Assembly (NCBI RefSeq): GCF_934636665.1
Contig: NZ_CAKUAT010000001.1
Location: 1 to 64,000 of the forward strand
DNA length: 64,000 nt
DNA from: an uncultured Senegalimassilia sp.
Lineage (GTDB): Bacteria; Actinomycetota; Coriobacteriia; Coriobacteriales; Eggerthellaceae
Reading direction: 5' to 3'
A program made the translations under genes and the position numbers. The notes beneath the pieces were generated by a model. That model was not told where the DNA came from and searched no databases. It was given only the letters and a program-made list of their open reading frames with translations. Position 1 is the first letter of the stretch. Every line of letters starts with the position of its first letter. Shown in pieces: positions 32,529-40,463 of the stretch.

Positions 32529-33347
32529 TTACACCAGCTCGTAGCCGAACTTGGTCCAGATGTTCTTAGCGGCTTCGGTCTGCAGGAACTCGGAGAAAGC
32601 CTTGGCGGCGTCCGCGTCGGCAGTGCAAGTGAGCTCGGCGCTCGGAACGGTCTTCACGTAGTTTTCCATGCCGGAGTTCTCAAGGATGGTCAGGCCGTCC
32701 TTACCTGCATTCTCCTTCCACACGATGGCGGCGTCGCCCTCGCCCTTGGCCAGGGCCTCGGCAATCTGCGGCGCCGTAGTGGAGGTGGTGATGGAACCGG
32801 ACTGCTTGACCTGCTCCATAATGCCGGCGTCGGTCATGACCTTGACGGCGATCTTGCCGATCGGCGTGGACTCCGGGTCGCCCAGCAGAAGCGTGTCGCA
32901 CTTCACCAGGTCGCTGACGGTCTGGATGCCCTTGGGGTTATCAGCAGGCACGACCAGGACGGGGATGTGCTTGACCAGGTCGGTGCTGGTGGCAACATAG
33001 TCGCTGACGGGCTTGAGCTCATCAGCGGAGCCGGCGATGAAGAAGTCGCCCTCCTGCGTGGTGTTGATCTGCGTTTGGATCTGTGCGGCGTTAGCGAAGG
33101 TGATGTTCATCTCGCAGCCGGTTTGCGCCTTGAAGGCGTCGGCGATCTCCTGGAACGGCTTGGTCATGCCGGCGCCGCAATAGATGTTGAGGCTTTTGCC
33201 CTCAAGGCTTGCCGCGGCGGTTTGCTCCGGCTGATCGGTTTTCTGCTCGCCCTTGTCGGAGGAGCATCCAGCCAGCAGGCCGCAGGCGAGCACGGCGCTC
33301 AGCGCTACGGCTGCAATCGCGGCCAAGCGGGTCTTCGTCTTTTTCAT
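32529..33347 (-). CDS. modA: Molybdate-binding lipoprotein
   Basis: 272 residues with a lipoprotein signal (MKKTKTRLAAIA, then CGLLAGCSS). The mature part opens SLNIYCGAGMTKPFQEIADA and contains FANAAQIQTQINTTQEGDFF and GDPESTPIGKIA, as in ModA/WtpA-type tungstate or molybdate receptors. Start ATG 33347; the longer frame extends into the leader hairpin. It is first in the modABCD operon. Confidence 0.85.
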   Translation of the reverse strand: MKKTKTRLAAIAAVALSAVLACGLLAGCSSDKGEQKTDQPEQTAAASLEGKSLNIYCGAGMTKPFQEIADAFKAQTGCEMNITFANAAQIQTQINTTQEGDFFIAGSADELKPVSDYVATSTDLVKHIPVLVVPADNPKGIQTVSDLVKCDTLLLGDPESTPIGKIAVKVMTDAGIMEQVKQSGSITTSTTAPQIAEALAKGEGDAAIVWKENAGKDGLTILENSGMENYVKTVPSAELTCTADADAAKAFSEFLQTEAAKNIWTKFGYELV

Positions 33348-33378
33348 AGCGATTCCCTTCTTTTTTGTCCCCATACCA

Positions 33379-33465
33379 CCAGGCGCCCCTTCGCGTGCGA
33401 AGGGGCGCCTGGCATTTCGCCGATTATACACAGACGATGATAATGTTTGCAAGAGCATATAATCG
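33379..33465 (-). promoter_or_regulatory. modA promoter, ModE-like dyad and leader hairpin
   Basis: On the minus strand a -35 TTGCAA (33447-33452) and a -10 TATAAT (33423-33428) are 18 bases apart. A dyad CGATgATAatG-N9-gCatATaATCG (33435-33465) covers the -35 and resembles ModE sites (CGTTATAT half-sites). Downstream, a perfect 15-bp hairpin (33379-33412) with a four-base loop lies in the leader 31 bases before modA. Confidence 0.6.
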
Positions 33466-33692
33466 CGAACGAAAATAAACGCTTGAGGCAAGCGATAGTT
33501 CGTGGCTGGGCGCAAATAGAAAGAAATGCCTGGTCATAAAGCGTTGCTCTATAGCCTGGAAACTGCGGAACCGGTCAGAGTGCCGCAATCGCAAAGGTGC
33601 TTGATATCGGGACAATCAAGAAAACAGACCCATCCCGCCGAAATCCCTCATGCCGGAAATCGCGCCAAGGCCCCCGACACTCCCCTTCCCCG

Positions 33693-34835
33693 CTAAGCGC
33701 CGAACAACGCGGCGGTTTCCTCCATGCGCTGCGCGATGGGCACACCGAACGGGCAGTTCGCCTCGCAGGCGCCGCATCCGGTGCAGTCCCCGGCGCGAAC
33801 CTCAAGGGCAAGGTAATGGTCGCGCACAGACGCGGGCACCTCATCCTGCATCTGCGCCAAATCGGAATACTTGTTCACTTCGGCTATGTTGATGCCCACA
33901 GTGCAGGGCTGGCAATGCCCGCAGTAGATGCAGTTGCCGAAATAGGCGTGCTGCGGCGCGCTAGCCAAGATGGACGCGTAGTTTTTCGCCTCGTCATCAG
34001 CGGTTTCGTACGTCAAGCAGCCCGTGCATTCCTCGATGTCCCTGAACCCGGCCAGCACGGAGGCGACCGCGGGGCGGGTCAGGCAATAATGGCAAGCCTG
34101 CACGGGGGTCATCGCCGCGCCGAACGGCGATTTCTCGGCGTCGAACAGGCGCCCGCCCGCGAACGGCTTCATGACGGTGATGCCCACGCCGTTTTCCTCG
34201 CACAGCGCGTACAGGCGCTTGCGCTGCGGGTCCATGTTCTCAAGGCCTGGCTGGTATTCGTCTTTGAACAGATCGTTGATGTCCTCGGAAGCAGGCAGCA
34301 TGTCGTAGGCGGGGTTGATGGAGAACATGATCATCTCGATGTCCGGCGTGACCGCAGCCTGCAGCGCAACCTCGGGGTTGTGCGTGGACAGACCGATGTG
34401 GTCGATGCGCCCGGCAGCCTTCTCGGCACGCACGTACTCGATGAACGGGCCGTTCATGATCTGCTCGAACTCGGCAATCGCGTCTACGAAGTGGATCAGC
34501 CCCAGCTCGATATGCCCGCCGAAGCAAGCGAGCAGCTCCTCCCATGCCGGGATCACCGCATCCATGTCGCGCGTGCGAGTGTATTGGCTGTTTTGCCAAG
34601 TGGCGCCGAAGTGACCCTGCACGATCCACTTGTCGCGGTGCGCGCAGACGGCATTGCCCAAAACCCTGCGCACCGCCGGGTCGGCCATCCAGCAATCCAC
34701 GATGTTGACTCCCTGCTCCGCAGCGAAATCCACCAAACGGGAGACCTTCTCCTGATCATCGCCCGGCATCCACTCCGCGCCGAAACCGATCTCGCTGACC
34801 TCAAGCCCCGTCCTGCCCAAATGCCTATACTTCAT
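33693..34835 (-). CDS. Aldo/keto reductase with ferredoxin-like 4Fe-4S domain
   Basis: A 380-residue protein. The N-terminal aldo/keto reductase barrel starts MKYRHLGRTGLEVSEIGFG. The C-terminal domain has CIYCGHCQPC (about residue 312) and CTGCGACEANCPFGVPI (about 352), cysteine sets for Fe-S clusters. Members of this group are putative oxidoreductases of anaerobes; no substrate is assigned. Start ATG 34835. The preceding 33480-33692 holds no gene. Confidence 0.82.
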   Translation of the reverse strand: MKYRHLGRTGLEVSEIGFGAEWMPGDDQEKVSRLVDFAAEQGVNIVDCWMADPAVRRVLGNAVCAHRDKWIVQGHFGATWQNSQYTRTRDMDAVIPAWEELLACFGGHIELGLIHFVDAIAEFEQIMNGPFIEYVRAEKAAGRIDHIGLSTHNPEVALQAAVTPDIEMIMFSINPAYDMLPASEDINDLFKDEYQPGLENMDPQRKRLYALCEENGVGITVMKPFAGGRLFDAEKSPFGAAMTPVQACHYCLTRPAVASVLAGFRDIEECTGCLTYETADDEAKNYASILASAPQHAYFGNCIYCGHCQPCTVGINIAEVNKYSDLAQMQDEVPASVRDHYLALEVRAGDCTGCGACEANCPFGVPIAQRMEETAALFGA

Positions 34836-34874
34836 GGAACCCCCTCTTTGCTCGATACCGTACCCGTATCCTAC

Positions 34875-34966
34875 CAGGAGCAACCGCACAATCGCCAGGA
34901 GCACCCGCAGGCATACGTCGATGGCACGGCTGCTCCCACACCGACGCCGCAGGAGCAAACCCTGCA
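34875..34966. repeat. Three CAGGAGCA-type direct repeats
   Basis: CAGGAGCAACCGCA (34875-34888), CAGGAGCACCCGCA (34896-34909, 21 bases on) and CAGGAGCAAACCCTGCA (34950-34966) lie upstream of the aldo/keto reductase gene and may be regulatory. The remaining 34836-35191 holds no gene; a TATAAT at 35123-35128 fits a guaA promoter. Confidence 0.35.
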
Positions 34967-35191
34967 GCTGCGCAAAACGCGCGGCCTCATGCCGTCGAAA
35001 GGGAACGGAATATCGCTTCTCGACAGCACGCGAGCACGACCCGCTTGCCGCCGAATAGGGTAAATCCGCTGCTCGAGGGCAAAAAGCAGGTCTCGGCAAA
35101 AGAAAACCTGGACCCAACCGCATATAATATAGAGTTATGACTCATGCGTTGCGCACGGCAGCGCATACCCGCGAACTAAAAGGAGCTCTGC

Positions 35192-36172
35192 ATGGATCCG
35201 AACAAGCGTCCCGACGACATGGTGCGCATCACCACCCCCGAACTTGCCCAGGCGTTCATCGATGAACAGGTTGCCGCAGTCCGTGAGCAGATCGGCGACA
35301 AGAAGGTTCTGCTGGCCCTTTCCGGCGGCGTCGACAGCTCCGTCGTGGCCGCGCTGCTCATCCGCGCCATCGGCAAGCAGCTCATCTGCGTGCATGTGAA
35401 CCACGGCCTTATGCGCAAGGGCGAAAGCGAGCAGGTCATCGACGTGTTCAAGAACCAGCTCGATGCGAACCTGGTCTACGTGGACGCAACCGACCGCTTC
35501 CTGGGCAAGCTCGTCGACGTCGAGGAGCCCGAGGCCAAGCGCAAGATCATCGGCGCCGAGTTCATCCGCGTGTTCGAGGAGGAGGCCCGCAAGGTCGGCA
35601 ACGAGGTCAGCTTCCTGGCACAGGGCACCATCTACCCCGACATCCTGGAGTCCCAGGACGGCGTGAAGGCGCACCACAACGTGGGCGGCCTGCCCGATGA
35701 TCTGCAGTTCGAGCTGTGCGAGCCCGTCAAGCTGCTGTACAAGGACGAGGTGCGCGTGGTCGGCCGCGAGCTGGGCCTGCCCGAGAACATGGTCGAGCGC
35801 CAGCCCTTCCCCGGCCCCGGCCTGGGCGTTCGCTGCTTGGGCGCCATCACCCGCGACCGCCTGGAAGCGCTGCGCGAGGCCGACGCCATCGTGCGCGAGG
35901 AGATCGACAACGCGGGCTTGACCATCTGGCAGTACTTCGCCGTGGTTCCCGACTTCCGCGCAACCGGCGTGCGCGAGGGCAAGCGCGCCTACGACTGGCC
36001 CTGCATCATCCGTTGCATCAACACGGTCGACGTCATGACCGCCGAGGTGCCCGAGCTTGACTGGGCGCTGCTCAAGCGCATCACCGCCCGCATCACCGCG
36101 GAGGTCCCCCGCATCTGCCGCGTGTGCTACGACCTCACCCCCAAGCCCGTCGGCACGGTGGAGTGGGAGTAG
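35192..36172 (+). CDS. guaA: GMP synthase, stand-alone ATP-pyrophosphatase subunit
   Basis: 326 residues covering only the ATP-PPase and dimerisation domains of GuaA: P-loop ALSGGVDSSVVAAL (about 36-49), HVNHGLMRKGE, LAQGTIYPD, then FPGPGLGVRC and the end PKPVGTVEWE. It aminates XMP to GMP. The N-terminal glutamine amidotransferase of bacterial GuaA (about 190 residues) is absent; the start MDPNKRPDDMVRI with GGAG upstream looks natural, so a separate glutaminase subunit is expected elsewhere. Its last 12 bases equal the att cores at 533 and 6612. Confidence 0.88.
   Translation: MDPNKRPDDMVRITTPELAQAFIDEQVAAVREQIGDKKVLLALSGGVDSSVVAALLIRAIGKQLICVHVNHGLMRKGESEQVIDVFKNQLDANLVYVDATDRFLGKLVDVEEPEAKRKIIGAEFIRVFEEEARKVGNEVSFLAQGTIYPDILESQDGVKAHHNVGGLPDDLQFELCEPVKLLYKDEVRVVGRELGLPENMVERQPFPGPGLGVRCLGAITRDRLEALREADAIVREEIDNAGLTIWQYFAVVPDFRATGVREGKRAYDWPCIIRCINTVDVMTAEVPELDWALLKRITARITAEVPRICRVCYDLTPKPVGTVEWE
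36161..36172 (+). other. guaA 3'-end core, apparently unoccupied attB
   Basis: GAGTGGGAGTAG, the E-W-E-stop end of guaA, is identical to the cores at 533 and 6612. No integrase or second core follows, so this copy looks empty. Confidence 0.6.
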
Positions 36173-36206
36173 AACACCCGTTCGGTTCTGTGATATAATG
36201 GCTGCC

Positions 36207-36240
36207 GATAGGCGCGGTTTCTCCCGAAGCCGCGCCTATC
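36207..36240 (+). terminator. Hairpin after guaA
   Basis: GATAGGCGCGG (36207-36217) pairs perfectly with 36230-36240. The tail GCTATCTTTG is only moderately T-rich. A TATAAT (36193-36198) just before it could be the promoter of the next gene, in which case the hairpin is in that leader. Confidence 0.5.
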
Positions 36241-36292
36241 GCTATCTTTGAAGCGATATCGGCGGGAAGCTCAAATTATGGGAGGGCGATTA

Positions 36293-36928
36293 ATGGCATA
36301 CGATTTCAAGAAGGAATTCAAGGAGCTCTACAAGCCGTCGTGCAAGCCGAGCATCCTGACCATTCCGCCCATGAGCTACATTGCCGTGCGCGGCAAAGGC
36401 GACCCCAACATCGAGGGCAGCGAGTACCAGAGCGCCATGCCGCTGCTCTACGGCGTAGCCTACACTCTCAAGATGTCGAAGAAGGGCCCTCGCGAAATCG
36501 AGGGCTATTTCGACTTCGTCGTGCCGCCGCTCGAGGGGTTCTGGTGGCAGGACCCTGCAGGCGGTCAGATCGACTATGCGCGGAAGGGCGACTTTAACTT
36601 CATCTCCTGCATCCGCCTGCCCGATTTCGTCACTCGCGACGATTTCGACTGGGCCATCTCGGAGGCTGCCGCCAAAAAGAAGCTTGACTTCTCAGTGGTC
36701 GAGATGCTGAAGGTCGACGAGGGCTTATGCGTTCAATGCATGCACGCCGGGCCTTACGACGGCGAGCCGGCGACCATAGACGCCATGCACGCATGCGCAG
36801 CCGAGCAAGGCTATGCGCTCGACTTCACTGACACTCGTCTTCATCACGAGATCTACCTCTCCGACCCGCGCAAGTGCTCGCCGGAGAAGCTCAAGACCGT
36901 GATCCGCCATCCCATCAAGCCGATCTAG
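36293..36928 (+). CDS. GyrI-like domain protein
   Basis: A 211-residue protein of the GyrI-like small-molecule-binding superfamily. It has KPSILTIPPMSYIAVRGKGD, the strand-loop EGYFDFVVPPLEGFWW and the C-terminal VQCMHAGPYDGEP then HHEIYLSDPRK. Such stand-alone proteins bind or hydrolyse hydrophobic ligands. Start ATG 36293 follows GGAGGG; an upstream in-frame ATG lacks a ribosome site. Confidence 0.8.
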   Translation: MAYDFKKEFKELYKPSCKPSILTIPPMSYIAVRGKGDPNIEGSEYQSAMPLLYGVAYTLKMSKKGPREIEGYFDFVVPPLEGFWWQDPAGGQIDYARKGDFNFISCIRLPDFVTRDDFDWAISEAAAKKKLDFSVVEMLKVDEGLCVQCMHAGPYDGEPATIDAMHACAAEQGYALDFTDTRLHHEIYLSDPRKCSPEKLKTVIRHPIKPI

Positions 36929-37108
36929 CGGAACGAAGCGCCGCAATGTGCTCCAAGCGTGCCTTTTCAATCGGCAAGGCCCATAGCTGACTCGATTGTG
37001 GGACGTTTGTCAGCACCGGCAACAGCGAGTATAATGATTGACGATGGGCCCGGGATGACCGCTGATTCAAGTCACCGGGCCTAAATTTGTATCTACAGGA
37101 GAAACCTT

Positions 37109-37849
37109 ATGGCAAACGCATGCGGGCGCCCCAAAACCGAAGCACGGCACGAGTGGGCGGAGCGCTGGCTTTCGTCGTCAAGGCTCTCTTCTTACCTCGA
37201 TCTTTGCGACGGCAACATCGATCGCGCGCTCGAGCTGCACGAATGGAACCTCATGCTGGGGCGCGTCCTCATGGGAGACATCGCGCACTTCGAGCTCGCG
37301 CTGCGCAATGCGTACGACCAAGTTCTCACCGAGCGCTTCCAGGGTGACGAGCACTGGCTCTTCGACGCGAGCTCACCCGTGACACGCCCCATCATGCGAA
37401 ATAGCAAGGCGAAAAAACTGCGCGACGTGAACATGGTAAATCGCCGCGCCATCAACGACGCCCGTGGGCGGGCACACGACCCTGCAAACCCCGATCAGGT
37501 GATTGCAGGGCTCATGCTCGGCTTCTGGGCCCACATGACAGACCGAAGCCGCGAGCGCGACCTTTGGATACCGTATCTGCACGCCGCATGGCCTGCCGGA
37601 ACCGACAGGGCGAAGCTCAACCTGAAGCTCGAATCCATCAACAAGCTGCGCAACCGCGTTGCGCATAACGAGCGCCTTTTCAATCCTGGACCAAATGGAC
37701 ATTCGCCCATGGGAATCGATTCGGACATGCTTTCCTTGTTCAAGGCTTTATCGCCACTGGCCTACGAAAGCCTTCACGGCAACGAGAAGAAGACGACGGT
37801 CGAGAGATTCCTCGAAAATCATCCAGCGCCGGTAGGCGTGAGACTGTAG
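37109..37849 (+). CDS. Abi-like protein with HEPN RNxxxH motif
   Basis: A 246-residue soluble protein of the Abi-like type: ERWLSSSRLSSYLDLC, then ALELHEWNLMLGRVLMGDIA and HFELALRNAYD. Near the C-terminus, SINKLRNRVAHNERLF contains R181-N-R-V-A-H186, the HEPN R-N-x-x-x-H signature of RNA-cleaving toxins. A TATAAT at about 37031 and AGGAG before the ATG support it as a single gene. It may be an abortive-infection gene; no partner antitoxin is seen. Confidence 0.7.
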   Translation: MANACGRPKTEARHEWAERWLSSSRLSSYLDLCDGNIDRALELHEWNLMLGRVLMGDIAHFELALRNAYDQVLTERFQGDEHWLFDASSPVTRPIMRNSKAKKLRDVNMVNRRAINDARGRAHDPANPDQVIAGLMLGFWAHMTDRSRERDLWIPYLHAAWPAGTDRAKLNLKLESINKLRNRVAHNERLFNPGPNGHSPMGIDSDMLSLFKALSPLAYESLHGNEKKTTVERFLENHPAPVGVRL

Positions 37850-38044
37850 CTAGTTCAATCACCTAGATTGGCCACCAAGCAGATTGACCAAGCACCACAA
37901 CCTCCACCCTAGAGCAAGAATAAACTCACAGCGACATATCGACTGTCCGAAACGCGCTACTCTTTGCAAAGCTCCTTTTTTGTGAGAAATCGTTTGCAAC
38001 AGTTCTTGTACCGATAGCAAATTTGCCGCATTTACATTTCATAA

Positions 38045-38099
38045 TGCAACATATAGTTGACATTGTGATTTGGATGCAATATATTTCTGTCATGTTGCA
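38045..38099 (+). promoter_or_regulatory. Promoter and inverted operator of the XRE gene
   Basis: A near-consensus promoter: TTGACA (38057-38062), 17 bases, TATATT (38080-38085). It is flanked by TGCAACAT (38045-38052) and its inverse ATGTTGCA (38092-38099), with a related ATGCAATATAT between. This suggests autoregulation by the small HTH protein. The rest of 37850-38044 holds no gene. Confidence 0.65.
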
Positions 38100-38132
38100 A
38101 CGGATATTTGTCCATATATCGAAAGGAAGCCC

Positions 38133-38342
38133 ATGCCGGGCCAGAAAAACCTACGCATGAAGGCAGCGCGCGCAGCGGCGGGCCTTTCGCAATCCGATCT
38201 CGCCGAAGCCGTCGGCGTCACACGCCAAACCATCGGCCTTATCGAGGCGGGCGGTTATAACCCCACGCTTAATTTATGCGTTGCCATTTGCAAAACCCTT
38301 CATGTCACCCTAAACGACCTTTTCTGGGACGAAGATCGCTAA
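38133..38342 (+). CDS. Small XRE-family HTH regulator
   Basis: A 69-residue one-domain Cro/CI protein: MKAARAAAGLSQSDLAEAVG, then VTRQTIGLIEAGGYNPTLNL and LNDLFW, the usual end of this small family. Start ATG 38133 follows AAAGGA. It is 67 bases upstream of a DUF6773 membrane protein, a common pairing. Confidence 0.87.
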   Translation: MPGQKNLRMKAARAAAGLSQSDLAEAVGVTRQTIGLIEAGGYNPTLNLCVAICKTLHVTLNDLFWDEDR

Positions 38343-38409
38343 CCCGGTTTCGCCATCTGCAACCCAGCACGTTAACTCAAACTCGAACATATCCTTTTAG
38401 GAGGGAATC

Positions 38410-38994
38410 ATGAAGCTGCAAAATATGAAACTTGCCCGGAAATGGCGCGAATACGCAGGTCCGAAGGACGAGCGTCTCGAGGCCGAGAACGCGAAAATCT
38501 ATAAGCTTGGGTTCATGCTGCTATCGTTCGGCATGCTCACGCTGCTCGTGTATCAAATCATGGCCCAGCAGGTAGCGTGGGTGCACGATGGCGCCGACGA
38601 AGCGTTTCGCCTCTTCGCAAATCCTGTTGACGCCGTCATGTACGCATGGCTTTTCATCGTGATGATCGTCTGTGCGGTGCTGCAGACGCGGAAAGGCTAT
38701 GTCGACACCAACCGCTTCGGGCAAACCGAGCACATTCCCGTGGGCTACTTCCTACTCATCTCGGGCATCACCGGAATCGCAAGCGCACTCGCCATCGCTG
38801 CTATGCGCTGCATCGCCGAGGCGCAGATCGTACCGATTGGAAGCGTCTTTTGGGGAGCGAATCTGGCAACGGGCGTAGTGTTTGGCGTGACCATCTTCGT
38901 TGCCGTATTCGGCGCGCTGTGCTTGGCATTCTTCGAGGCAAAGCAGCGCCGCGCGAAAATCGAAGCGGAGCTAGACTGCCCCGACGACCTGTAA
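38410..38994 (+). CDS. DUF6773-like membrane protein
   Basis: 194 residues: a charged N-terminus (RKWREYAGPKDERLEAENAK), then four hydrophobic segments (LGFMLLSFGMLTLLVYQIM; YAWLFIVMIVCAVL; VGYFLLISGITGIASALAIA; VVFGVTIFVAVFGALCLAFF) and a charged tail. The pattern and the neighbouring XRE gene match DUF6773 proteins. Function unknown. AGGAGG precedes the ATG. Confidence 0.65.
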   Translation: MKLQNMKLARKWREYAGPKDERLEAENAKIYKLGFMLLSFGMLTLLVYQIMAQQVAWVHDGADEAFRLFANPVDAVMYAWLFIVMIVCAVLQTRKGYVDTNRFGQTEHIPVGYFLLISGITGIASALAIAAMRCIAEAQIVPIGSVFWGANLATGVVFGVTIFVAVFGALCLAFFEAKQRRAKIEAELDCPDDL

Positions 38995-39045
38995 TTTAAA
39001 AGAGCAGGGTCCCTGCCCCATGCCACCCCGTCAGGGAAATGCAAC

Positions 39046-39086
39046 GAGCCGCGCCCGGGCAATCTTCTTGGGCGCGGCTCAACTCG
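39046..39086 (+). terminator. Terminator between DUF6773 gene and degV
   Basis: GAGCCGCGCCC (39046-39056) pairs exactly with 39070-39080; the short T-containing tail suits the plus strand, but the hairpin may serve both convergent genes. Confidence 0.6.
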
Positions 39087-39151
39087 TTTCGGAAGCGCCG
39101 CTGTCTATGGAGTTGCATCTGCAGGATCAACGATGCGCGACAATCTTCCAG

Positions 39152-39988
39152 CTAAAAGCCAACAATCAAGCCTCCGCGTTCGGCATAGTAGCTGCAAAGG
39201 CCCCTGGTCGGGAGAATCTCGATCTCGGAATCCGTCCATGCGCTCAAAATGCTCTCTTTTAAAGCCTGGGCAACAGCATGGTTGTCGCAATGGCTGATGG
39301 CAACGTTGCCGCCGGAGAACCCGTGCTCCCTCATGCACTCGATCAGCGCGCGGACGGTGCGCTTCGAGCCGCGCGTCTTGCCCTCGACGACGATCCGGCC
39401 CTCGTCGCTGGCGCTGCCGATACCCCACATGCCCAGCGCCTTGGCAAGGAAGCCCGCCATCTTATTCATACGGCCGTTTTTAATCAGGTTGTCGAAAGAC
39501 GAGAGCGCGAAAATCACCTTGGTCTTATCCAGAAACGCATTCGCGCGGTCCACCGCCTCGTCGAAGTCGATCCCCTCGCGAGCAAGCCTTTCGATCTCAC
39601 GCACGCAAAGAACCAGCTCGGGGCCGGTAGAACGGGAATCAAGCACGGAGATTTTCTTATCCGGGTCTGCCTCGAGCGCTAAATCGCGGGCGGTCAGTGC
39701 GCTGTTCATACTGCCGGACAGCTGCGACGAGATGGTAATGGCGATGGTGCGGTCCGCCTTCTCGAACTGCTCAAGCCACGCGCCCGGAGCGGGGCACGAG
39801 GTGTAGCTGGCGGTCTTCTCCTGCTCCATATCGCGCAGCATCTCCTCGATATCGAGCTGCTCGTCATCGGTATACCCGCGAACGCCGACGCTGATCTCAA
39901 ACGGCACGCTGGATAGCTCGATCGCATCGGATCGATAGTCCGACGGAATAAGGTCGCAGCTTGAATCCGTGACCACGTTCCATTTCAT
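39152..39988 (-). CDS. DegV family fatty-acid-binding protein
   Basis: A 278-residue DegV protein. It starts KWNVVTDSSCDLIPSDY (the V-T-D-S-x-x-D motif), has YTSCPAPGAWLEQFEKADRT followed by ITISSQLSGSMNSA, and ends GLCSYYAERGGLIVGF. DegV proteins bind fatty acids and, in FakA/FakB systems, present them for phosphorylation; a FakA kinase is not in the window. Start ATG 39988. Confidence 0.88.
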   Translation of the reverse strand: MKWNVVTDSSCDLIPSDYRSDAIELSSVPFEISVGVRGYTDDEQLDIEEMLRDMEQEKTASYTSCPAPGAWLEQFEKADRTIAITISSQLSGSMNSALTARDLALEADPDKKISVLDSRSTGPELVLCVREIERLAREGIDFDEAVDRANAFLDKTKVIFALSSFDNLIKNGRMNKMAGFLAKALGMWGIGSASDEGRIVVEGKTRGSKRTVRALIECMREHGFSGGNVAISHCDNHAVAQALKESILSAWTDSEIEILPTRGLCSYYAERGGLIVGF

Positions 39989-40099
39989 GAAGGCCATCCT
40001 TTCCCGATGCGTCAGGACGCCCACATGCGACAGGCGCCTCGCATCCATTCCTTTTCCCTGTATCCACCAGTCGAAGCGCGGCCGTCCGCGCTCAAACAT

Positions 40100-40463
40100 C
40101 GTAAGAAACCATCATGCCCAGGTCTTTCCCCATAAAGCAAGACCATGTGGCGAATCTCAAGCCAAAAGGCCGCCGCAGCAAGCGCTACGGCGGCCTGATC
40201 GCACGGGAAGGCAAGGACCAACGCCCGGATACGCTGGCGCTGCCGCCCTAAGGACGCATCATCATGAGGCAAGCGCTATGACGCCCGAAGCTGCCGCGCC
40301 GGCCCCGCCCCGCAGCACGCGAACGTTGCAACCACCCCTATTCGCAATGCCCACACTCACACGCCAACCTTCCCCAAACACAAGAAAGGGAACGGGCGAA
40401 ATCCCGTTCCCTTTCCAAAACCATCGGTTGCCCGATGATCGACAAGGATCCGCGGATGATGCG
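40100..40463. other. Non-coding stretch with RidA terminator
   Basis: No gene supported. It contains a hairpin GGCCGCCG/CGGCGGCC (40168-40196) and a perfect 12-bp hairpin AAAGGGAACGGG (40385-40396) pairing with 40403-40414. The second lies 50 bases past the RidA stop and is its likely terminator on the minus strand, although the T-run is poor. Confidence 0.55.

Noticed and set aside
33379..33412. Molybdenum-cofactor riboswitch upstream of modA
   Set aside because: Only a single perfect hairpin is visible; the multi-stem Moco RNA pattern was not found.
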